From: Aldrovandia affinis
Lineage: Eukaryota > Chordata > Actinopteri > Notacanthiformes > Halosauridae
Reading direction: 5' to 3'
Assembly: GCA_029706075.1 (NCBI GenBank)
Contig: JAINUG010000173.1
Location: forward strand, 682,001-746,000
DNA: 64,000 nt
Shown here: positions 57,501-64,000 of the stretch, in pieces
How the letters are laid out: the number at the start of each line of letters is the position of its first letter
How positions within the stretch are numbered: position 1 is the stretch's first letter
Position numbers and translations under genes: made by a program
Notes under the pieces: generated by a model
What the model was told of the DNA's origin: nothing
Database searches by the model: none
Seen by the model: only the letters and a program-made list of their open reading frames with translations

Positions 57501-57678
57501 CAGGGAGGAACTGCATCCACGCAAGGCCATGCCCCGCTCACGCTCCACCTCCACTCTCCAGATCCACCACAAACTAGACCGGCTGGGCCTCTGGATGGAG
57601 CGGCTCATGGAGGGAACCCTGCCCCGGTACTACATCCCTGCCTGGCCCGGCCTGGAGAAGATCACGGCCAACAAATAG
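46802..57678 (+). CDS. dnajc16: DnaJ homolog subfamily C member 16, fourteen coding exons
   Basis: Exons: 46802-46974, 47332-47398, 47607-47937, 48563-48747, 48929-49033, 49142-49300, 52022-52152, 52580-52757, 53964-54146, 55406-55482, 55895-55975, 56104-56193, 56574-56744 and 57231-57678. All phases agree and total 2,379 nt (792 aa; human is 782). Residues 1-29 look like a signal sequence ([18 protein letters not shown]). A J domain at about 29-95 has [12 protein letters not shown], the HPD triad at 59-61 and [16 protein letters not shown]; it stimulates Hsp70 ATPase. A thioredoxin-like domain has a CFSC motif at 170-173 ([18 protein letters not shown]). A transmembrane segment lies at about 534-556 ([20 protein letters not shown]). 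The C-terminal part holds [20 protein letters not shown], a Ser/Arg-rich insertion and [20 protein letters not shown]. The family is ER/membrane associated with autophagosome links. The exon at 56104-56193 ends in a GC donor (AAG|GCAAGA). An in-frame alternative start codon is the adjacent second Met. Confidence 0.95.
48055..48370 (+). mobile_element. tRNA-derived SINE, copy 3, in dnajc16 intron 4
   Basis: The head is truncated but keeps GGGGTTCGATTCCCCCGGAA. The core reads GGGGGCGGCAATTGGCTGTC, GAGTTACAGTCGACAGCATG and ends AATTGGCTACCAAATTGGGA with an A-rich tail. It is the longest and best-preserved tail of this family in the window and serves as reference for the split copy at 30290. Confidence 0.8.
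49400..49625. mobile_element. hAT-like MITE remnant
   Basis: The left end TAGAGCTTGACCGATACCTG and an internal TTGCCGATATATAGACATTT lead to AATATCGGCCAATA near 49622, resembling fish hAT MITEs with CCGAT-rich ends. The right end is lost at the adjoining Tc1 copy. Tentative. Confidence 0.4.
49626..50283 (+). mobile_element. Tc1-like transposon, left half, in dnajc16 intron 7
   Basis: The left end begins TAGTGCCCTCCATAAAGATG and shares the TATTGGCACCC phrase with the copy near 1,300. The transposase start [20 protein letters not shown] is readable from about 49951 with small frame changes. It continues through [20 protein letters not shown]-like matter to [20 protein letters not shown] near 50270. 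There a tRNA-like SINE interrupts it. The C-terminal half reappears at about 51440, about 1.15 kb further on. Confidence 0.75.
50284..50395 (+). mobile_element. tRNA-like SINE head fragment
   Basis: GGTGGCAGTGTAGTGTAATT, then GTTAGGGAACTGGACTTGTA and GGTTGCTGGTTCAATTTCC form a tRNA-type A/B-box pair followed by CACTACCGTTGTACCCTTAA, a common fish SINE phrase. It interrupts the Tc1 transposase reading. Confidence 0.7.
50412..50582. repeat. Perfect 20-bp minisatellite bounded by inverted 15-mers
   Basis: Seven identical copies of AGGTTGCGTTGATGTTGCAG occupy 50431-50570. The array is enclosed by ACGCAACATCCTCTG (50412-50426) and its exact complement CAGAGGATGTTGCGT (50568-50582). The absence of any change among units implies very recent expansion or strong homogenisation. 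Confidence 0.95.
50700..50762 (-). mobile_element. L2-type LINE/SINE tail, antisense scrap
   Basis: ATTTAGCAGACGCTTTTATC and CCAGAGCGACA are the complement of the shared L2 3' tail. Only about 60 bp remain. Confidence 0.75.
51198..51350 (-). mobile_element. L2-type LINE 3' UTR, antisense fragment
   Basis: Matches the 3' UTR of the L2 at 26680-26830: ATAGCAGACGCTCTTATCCA, TGCATTAATACATGGTAAGA and GAGATCAGTGAAGTAATACA appear in the same order. No coding part is present. Confidence 0.8.
51440..51860 (+). mobile_element. Tc1-like transposon, right half
   Basis: The C-terminal transposase reads [19 protein letters not shown], giving the last acidic residue, then [16 protein letters not shown] and the remainder to a stop near 51742. 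The noncoding tail (GAAGAATGTTTATTTTTTGA) follows, but the terminal inverted repeat is cut off near 51860. Together with 49626-50283 it appears to be one element broken by later insertions; the central part is missing. Confidence 0.8.
53105..53335 (+). mobile_element. tRNA-derived SINE, copy 4, in dnajc16 intron 9
   Basis: The head GGCGCAGGCGGTAAAGGCAC, the B-box-like GGTGGTTTGAATCTGG and the core GGGGGTGGCAATTTGCTCTC, GTTACAGTCGACAGCTTGGC follow the family order. The AATTGGGAGAAAA tail is absent, so it is 3'-truncated. Confidence 0.8.
53905..53959 (+). repeat. (TG)22 plus G8 tract directly before a dnajc16 acceptor
   Basis: A TG dinucleotide run (53905-53949) is followed by eight G residues and TACAG, after which the exon starts at 53964. 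A normal pyrimidine tract is absent between the branch region and the acceptor. Confidence 0.95.
54512..54880 (+). mobile_element. CA/TA microsatellite followed by a Tc1-type MITE fragment
   Basis: (CA)n and (TA)n runs fill about 54514-54590. Next comes TACAGTGCAGTCTGTAAGTA, TTTGCACAGTGACAACTATT, a Tc1-type terminal repeat. An internal segment (GGTGACAGTCTGCACTTTAA, near 54820) is shared by fish MITEs of this group. The right end is missing. It lies in dnajc16 intron 10. Confidence 0.65.
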
Positions 57679-59345
57679 ACCCTTCCTCAAGGGCTTGAAT
57701 CCCGTCCTATACCCCTTTTCCCCCACTTCACAGGTACAAGTTCCCCTTTGGGAGCTTTGGGGGCATCCTGTTTGGAATGCAAGAGGCTCCTGGACTGCCG
57801 CAGTTCTTGGGAGGAGCATGCGTCAGCACACTGTACCCTAGGACATTTTTAATATGGAGATATTTTCATAGGAAACATGGTCCAGGAAAGCTTGCAGGTT
57901 GGATCCATTTCCCCCCAACAGTGCGGTTAGCCATCAGTCCCTGCATTTAAGGTTTGAAAGACTTCCACGTTTTTGAGCGCCTTTGTTGGTTTATAGCCCC
58001 CGTCTCAAGTCCTGTTGCAAATGTCATGATCCCATCTCAATTGTAGCATAGGTTTCCTTCCAGCATGTGTTAATTTATTTCTGTCGTAGGTCAGGCATAA
58101 TAACTGCTGCTATTAGGGATGTTAATTTTAAGAAATTCCTTGATCGATTAACAAAGAATTAATCGATTAATCTTAAAAAAGAAACACCCAAAATGTAACA
58201 TATGACAAAGTATACAACATTTGTGTGTTTTTTTCCTCAATCAAAGCTTTATTCAAACTTTTGACAGCATTTAATTGACCTATTTTAACAGCATAAAACA
58301 AGAATTATGAAGGAAATGAAGCACCATTCAGTAGGCCTAACAACAAAAACAATATTCCTTTTGAAATGAAAAGGGCTGTCTGACAGAGGAGGCTTGGCAA
58401 CTTGGAAAAAATTAAAAGAAGAAATTCGGAGTAGCGTTAGGCATGCTTAGCGAATTCAAGAGACCACGCTGTTGTTGGCTAAGGTAACGTTAGGCTATAC
58501 AAAATATAACAAAAATGTTTTGTTGTAAATTGTTTCTTTTGCGAAATATTGCTAGATATATTTGATAAAATCAACAAAATTGTTTCAAAGCAATATTTTT
58601 AGAGTTTGTGCTATTGGATAACCCCGCTGTGCTGTGATACATTATCATTAATTTGACATGCTTGATTGATCAAATTCTTACGGCGATTAATCGATCATCG
58701 ATTAATCATTAACATCCCTAGCTGCTATATATACATCTGCACTAACCAATTTAATCACTGTGAGAGTGAGTTGGATTCTGATACCATCATCAAACTATCT
58801 TGCTTTTTAAAAGCTGATCATCTCACTCAGCATGTGAGATGATCTTAGTTTAAATGCTGTCTAACCACCAGCCTCAGACTCTCAAGCTAATGTCATTTCC
58901 TCTATTAACATTTTTGCATTTCTTTTTTGCTTGTGCAAATGCATTAATAAGCTTTTCTATACGTCTCTCGTTGTGTCTTTGTTATTTGGTGTTTTTCCAT
59001 ATCAGTATGAAATAGACTGCAAAATATTAAGTCACTTTCCTTACATTTTATGCATGTGCAAAATGAGATCTTTGCATTGTATAAGAGGCTTGATTTGTTG
59101 TTGGTACTACAACATGTAACATGCTACCCTCAAGCCCTGCGTAGCCCTGTTTAACTCATGAAACCAATATGTGTAAATATGTGGGAGATAAAACTCTTCT
59201 CTTCTTCCCACCAGTGGCATTATGTAGCAGTGACGCCTTTTAAGTAGATGCAATAGAAATGGTCATCTTTAATATTACCAGTTGCGTAGTGTAAATAGGC
59301 CTCTTATGGTTACTGATATTAATAAAAACGTTCAAACTTTATAAC
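57679..59345 (+). other. dnajc16: dnajc16 3' UTR with polyadenylation signal
   Basis: Noncoding sequence after the TAG at 57676-57678. The first convincing AATAAA is at 59321-59326, so the 3' UTR would be about 1.66 kb, including a 607-bp hAT MITE. An earlier cleavage site before the MITE is possible with a variant signal. Confidence 0.5.
58114..58720. mobile_element. hAT MITE in the dnajc16 3' UTR, exact 8-bp TSD
   Basis: Inverted ends TAGGGATGTTAAT / ATTAACATCCCTA and a perfect duplication GCTGCTAT (58106-58113, 58721-58728). Both subterminal regions hold ATTAATCGATTAATC-type repeats. There is no coding capacity. The structure is a textbook hAT MITE. Confidence 0.9.
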
Positions 59346-61189
59346 CGCTGTGAATTGTTGCCATTAGCACAAGTGGAAGAATTTTGTATGTCTATGAATC
59401 TGGGAAAGCTGCTAAGACATGGCTTGCATCACGTGCACTGACACAATCAAGAAAATACTAGGTCACAAATGTCTTCTATGATTTGCCATTTAACTTGAAA
59501 TTGTCACTGTGGCTCACTTGCCTGAACTGACTGTCCTCCATGATGGGCTTCGCATATTAATTGAATGGAGTGGCCCATTGAGTGAATGAGACTGAAGAGA
59601 CTGCACAGAGAATGCAAAGCCATTCAAAGACCAGGACATAGGGCTATCAGGCTGCCAGAGATTTAGACAACCCACTTTTAGTGAAGGCAATTTTTAACAG
59701 CCTGAAATCAATGTAACAAGTACCCTTCCTGACCAGTGCAAATCTCTTAGCAGGGTCATCTTGGTAGTGTCCTTGCTTAGAAGCCACATGTGCCCTGTGC
59801 AGAAAAATACTGGAATGTGTCCGTACTTTAACGTCCATCTGATAAACCTCAGTAACACTATCGATGCTAGGTTGGTTTATCTATCTTTCAGCAACCATAA
59901 ATGTGTGTGTGGGGGAAATGTATCAGTCAGTTTTTTTAACAGAAATATGTGAATATTGTATATAATATTGTGAATATTATATAAGCTGTGATGTGGTTTT
60001 TAAATATTTATTTTTCTTTGCATTAAAGTTCTGTAAGTATAATTAGATGGATTTTCAAAACTACTTGTTTTATGACCTTATACTGTAGTAATACCAAAGT
60101 AAAATCAGCTCTGTAGAATAAGTTTGCTCTATACTTATAACAATGTGTGTTGGATTCCTGTTGTCAAAATATTGTCAACAAAAGCCTTTGTTTGATTACC
60201 TCTGTCTGAATACATAACTATACTAATTGGCCTTGTATAGTCATATTGATTTATCTAAGGACCAATGGAAATTATTGGCTAACTTTACAATTATTACAAT
60301 TACAATTTGATATTGTAATATCTTGGCTGTAATTCATTGGTTTGAAAACAGGGTATTCAATATACTTCCTCTTGTTCTACAATTTGCTGTTATTTCAACT
60401 TCAGCTGCTTTGTGTTCATTCATTAAAGATTCAAGTACATTCAAGAGAAAGAAATTTGTATTTTGGTGCATGCAATATTTAGGAACATTTAATGCCAGTG
60501 AATACATTCCACCACAAAGATCTGAGATTAAGTTGTCAAATGATTGGTCATTAGAATGACCCTGCAGCACAAAGATCATTCTGTGTATTTCATCCTAGAT
60601 TTAGGACCAGATATTCATGTTGTCACACCACCACCTCTGCCTTTCTTATCAGCTGTATATGTGATAACTATCCAAGGACATATCAGAATGAAGAAACAGA
60701 TTTCTTTAACCAAGACTCTGTGTCTGTCACTCTGTGACTCTATGTCTGGGCTTGATTGCTGTGTCCATATTTTCAAAAAGTCAATTTTTGGAAGCAGGCT
60801 ATGCATATTCAGGTGATGAAACTCAAGTCCACAACGTGCCTTGAAATCATCTGGATGCTCTCTTAACTGGCCACTATAGGTAGAGTAATTTATACAATTG
60901 TTTTCAAGATAAGGCGCATAGAGCCAGGGTTAACACAACGTCTTGCCCTAGATGACACATTACGCCTATCTGAGAAGATAGTAGGAAAAGCATCACGCAC
61001 AGTCAGGTGGTATTTAAAGCTATGGTGGATATAACGAGTTTGACGAATGATCCCAAGCTCCCGACACAGACCACATGTAGCAGAGTCTAAACGATGGAGT
61101 TTATGGAGTTCAGTTTTAAAAGTTGAGAGGACCGCCCATCTGTACAGGACAAGTTAATACCCCGAAGCCAGCAATGACTTGCCCACCTG
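59346..61189. other. Non-coding stretch with a weak LINE-like patch near 60900-61140
   Basis: No gene is supported up to 60900. On the minus strand between about 61140 and 60900 the frame reads KTELHKLHRLDSATCGLCRE and then a broken continuation. This has the feel of a LINE C-terminal zinc segment, but it is too short to assign. Confidence 0.35.
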
Positions 61190-61395
61190 TCTTACAGGGC
61201 CACCCTCCTGGCTTCTTGGCGAGCTCATGCCTGCTCTCCCTCCCCCTTCAACCTGGGGCGGACAGCCTATTGCCACCCCGAACGGGTTGGCACAGCCAGG
61301 GATTGAACCCTGTGTGCAGTGGGCAACCTGCATTCCAGGCAAATGCTTTTACTGTACACCACCCAAGGGACTGAATGACAGCCCGTGGTACAAAT
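61190..61395 (-). mobile_element. tRNA-derived SINE, copy 5, antisense
   Basis: The complement reads GGTGTACAGTAAAAGCATTT, GCCTGGAATGCAGGTTGCCC, GGTTCAATCCCTGGCTGTGC and GGGGTGGCAATAGGCTGTCC. These are the head and core of the same SINE family as at 20424, here without a clear tail. Confidence 0.8.
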
Positions 61396-62086
61396 CCAAG
61401 ACAAGTCAGTAGTAGCATTAGACAAGTCCATACTCCAGGAAGAACCAAGTGCTTATCTAAAACCAAGCCATTTGTTCCACTGTGCCACAGCCAAAACTAC
61501 ATTAGCCAGACCCAAGAATAATAACTTGGTCCACAAACTCTAGAGGGAGTGGAGGCTCACTTGCTATTTGCAGCTGAGGGCACCGTACTAGGGAGAGAGC
61601 TCGTGTCAGGCAGGTAGACTTTAAAGCGACTTGTTCAATAAGCAATCCAACCAAAGCTATAAACACATTAGCCAGACCTAGGTTGACCTACCAGACCCTG
61701 TCCATTACGTGAGAAGGAGCTGAGACATAAGGTAGCATAAAGATTAGCAGGAGACAGGATAAGCCGATGATCAGGAGATTGAGAGGCTACAAAGTCTTAG
61801 GTGCAGTTGTCTTCGAAGTAGGAAGGGTTGGTAGGGTAGGTCAGAAGTCATTAAAGAGTCTCAGAGTCCCTAGCTACCGAAAAGTAAAAAAACAAATCAC
61901 AAATAGTTTAAGACAGGCAAACGCAACTGATACAAACAAACACCGGCAAAAAAAAAAAAAAAAAAACAGTTGAGAAGCGGCTACTAGGTGCGCACATCGT
62001 TCTCTCAATCGGAAGTGATTGATTTATACACATAGTATGTGCTAAATACAGAATAAGTTCATATACATGTAATTATGTATATGAAC
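61396..62086. other. Non-coding stretch; poly-A run at about 61949-61967
   Basis: No gene is supported. The region holds scattered TTAGCCAGACC phrases (61502, 61669) and a run of about 19 A residues. The run may mark the 3' end of an unrecognised retrocopy. Confidence 0.4.
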
Positions 62087-62980
62087 TGTTATGTGTTTGT
62101 GTGGCAAAATGTCATAAATGTAAAGGATGGTATAGGCTGATAGGCGGTGCCAACCTGGTAAAATGGTTTTCCCAGGGGATGACTATGGTTTGGGCTCTGC
62201 TATGGAGTAGATAGCAGGAGGCATACACCCATAAGTGTATCATGTAAGGTTTGTGGCTTTTTTGTTTGTTATTCTGTTGTAAATACTATTGTTTTTTGGG
62301 GGGGTGAATCAATAAACACCATTGTACTAAAGTGCTACTACATCATTTGTCCATTGGGATCTTTTGTGGCCCACAAACCCTGGTGTCGGAGTGGGATGGC
62401 GAGCTGCAGGAAGATTACCCATTCCAGACACAGTGCTGATGCCCATGCTGGAAAAGCATGGTCAAAGAAGATGGAGCCCTATGATGACTGGGAGGAAGGT
62501 GAAAAGGAGCTGGAAGAACAACCGGAGCAGGGGGAGCTGGTGGCGCTGTTCTGGGAATTCATGATGGTACAGAGGGAGAGAGAGGAGGGGTTGATATAGT
62601 AAATCAGAACCTGGAGGGATCTGGTGATGGCTCCAACCTAACCCTCTTCAGATCAGTGGTACAGCGCCAGCATTACAGAGCACCCTCAGGGGCAATCCGT
62701 GGATGGGTCTGCCAACACCTCGGTGATGCCCTCCGGCTGATCATCAGAGACAACAGTCTGGTCTAGATGGTGGGGAACAGCCAATACCTTCTGTCCTCTA
62801 CCAAAGGGAGCCTAAGATGGTTTCCTTTGACCTTGGGGAATATATTGAAAACTATCTGGTTTGTTTTGAGAGACTAGCCAAGATCTGGGGCTGGACTGAG
62901 ACAGAGTGGATGTGTCAACTGGCTTCTTATTTGATGGGGAAAGCATTGGAGGCTACATTGTATGTCCTTTGAGTGATGTG
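62087..62980 (+). mobile_element. LTR retrotransposon 5' part: LTR, PBS and gag fragment
   Basis: The candidate LTR 62087-62375 runs TGTTATGTG...GGCCCACA with AATAAA at 62311. Five bases later TGGTGTCGGAGTGGGAT (62381-62397) has the form of a tRNA primer-binding site. A short frame (62354-62599) gives a proline-poor acidic leader. Near 62820-62970 a separate frame reads SFDLGEYIENYLVCFERLAK and then WGWTETEWMCQLASYLMGKA. This is the capsid/SCAN-like segment of Gypsy (Gmr1-like) Gag. The reading ends near 62970, followed by unrelated sequence. No pol gene or 3' LTR lies in the window. Confidence 0.65.
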
Positions 62981-63151
62981 TCACGTGTCACGTGCGGGTG
63001 CTTTAGGAAATGGCAGTTGAGCTCTGGTTACCTACTAATAAATAACTAAATGGGATAATAAAACACTTTGCAAACTATCACAAAGTAATGCAAAAAATCC
63101 ACTATAGTGCCTAGATTGGAAATATAAAAGAAAATCCTTCAAAATCATAGG

Positions 63152-63776
63152 ATGAGCTCTGCTGCACCTAAACAAACCATCCGAGTTATGCAGACCTACT
63201 TGAAGACAACGAGTAACATGGATGCTAACCTGTTATCTCCAGGACAGGGTGCTAGCCAGAATCCTAGCTTGAAAGACCTCTTTGCTGGAATCAGCAAAAT
63301 GCATGCTACACTGCAGGGAGTGGTGAATGATGTGGCGGCCATTAAGACAACTACAACCGAGATTAAGAATGCAGTGACGACTATGTCCGGAGGATTCTTT
63401 CAGAGGGTCTGGGCCTGGCGGGTGATGAGTATAAGATGGAACGGAGTCATAGAAGTTTAGGACCTTGGTCTAATGACGATCAACCCCCCCGCATCTTTCT
63501 GGTACAATTATTATGATACACAGCATGGGAGAAAGTCATTGTTGCAGCGAAGAAACAGAAAGGTATACAGTGGATTGCAAACTTGCCATTTTTGAAGACA
63601 TGACAAAGGAACATGTAATGAGGAGAAAGCGGTTCACCATAGCAATGAAGCTACTTCGGGAGCTTAAAGTGAAACACAAGTTGTTACACCCGGCAGACCT
63701 GCGATTCACATGGAAGGGGGAGAAACAGAGCTTTACCAACCATGCAGAGGCAGCAGCAGACAACCGAATGATCTAG
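63152..63776 (+). pseudogene. L1-type ORF1 remnant
   Basis: The first frame (63152-63460) starts MSSAAPKQTIRVMQTYLKTT and has a coiled-coil-like NPSLKDLFAGISKMHATLQG, then VAAIKTTTTEIKNAVTTMSG. The second frame (63513-63776) reads YTVDCKLAIFEDMTKEHVMR, AMKLLRELKVKHKLLHPADL and RFTWKGEKQSFTNHAEAA. This fits the C-terminal RNA-binding domain of L1 ORF1p (kinetics and chaperone role with element RNA). The middle RRM part is mostly deleted and the parts are in different frames. No ORF2 is seen before the window ends. Confidence 0.65.
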
Positions 63777-64000
63777 GAGCAACACATTAAAATGGAAAGG
63801 CGTAGCACATAAAATGTATAAGCTATGGTGGGCCTGGGAACTTTGGGGACTGTCTTTCTTAGCTAACAGCTAGCGAGTTAAATGGTAGCTAGTCGCTAGG
63901 TTTGAGTTGTTTATTAGAATCTTTTATTTTTTTTTATTTTTCTACATTAGCAACAGTGTTTTACATTGCATGGTTTTGGTATATTGTGTGAACATGTGAA
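63777..64000. other. Window end, nothing recognised
   Basis: AT-rich sequence with a T-run near 63928-63938; no feature is supported. Confidence 0.5.

Noticed and set aside
61190-61412. Open frames near 61,200
   Set aside because: They are translations of an antisense SINE.

Overview
This window is vertebrate genomic DNA, almost certainly from a teleost fish. It holds two conserved host genes whose exons carry GT-AG or GC-AG splice signals. They sit in a repeat mixture typical of teleosts: several Tc1-like families, hAT, Tigger, a THAP-bearing element, Rex1/L2/RTE/I/L1-type LINEs, Gypsy-type LTR elements and tRNA-derived SINEs. The species cannot be named from sequence reading alone.

Layout. 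Positions 1-37,500 contain no intact host gene that I can support. They are a graveyard of nested mobile elements. From left to right these are a Jockey/I-like LINE remnant and Tc1 ends; a broken MADF/BESS-type gene; an L1 ORF1 fragment cut by a Rex1-like LINE; a nearly full-length RTE-type LINE with 14-bp target duplications; an L2-type LINE split by a hAT element with 8-bp duplications; a palindrome beside a Crypton-like recombinase remnant; a decayed Gypsy pol gene; more Tc1 copies and SINEs; an I-group LINE with an RNase H domain; a SINE split by a THAP-domain transposon; and a three-level nest (Rex1 inside Tc1 inside another Tc1).

Positions 37,595-57,678 hold the host genes. On the minus strand is casp9 (caspase-9, initiator caspase of the mitochondrial apoptosis pathway), reconstructed here as ten coding exons (435 aa). 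On the plus strand is dnajc16 (ER-type J-domain and thioredoxin-like protein), reconstructed as fourteen coding exons (792 aa). They are head to head, about 2 kb between start codons, so they probably share a promoter region. The same neighbours occur together in mammals (CASP9-DNAJC16). Their introns are themselves full of insertions: hAT, Tigger, a miniature LTR element (TRIM-like), SINEs, Tc1 pieces and a perfect 20-bp minisatellite.

Positions 57,679-64,000 hold the dnajc16 3' UTR (with a hAT MITE inserted), mostly unassigned sequence, an antisense SINE, an LTR with primer-binding site and gag fragment, and an L1-like ORF1 remnant.

The host genes act in separate processes (cell-death initiation and membrane-associated proteostasis). 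The most unusual observations are the TRIM-like element in casp9 intron 2, whose LTR contains a tRNA-like segment; two GC-AG introns; and a (TG)22-G8 stretch in place of a normal pyrimidine tract at one dnajc16 acceptor. I found no evidence of a novel multi-gene system.
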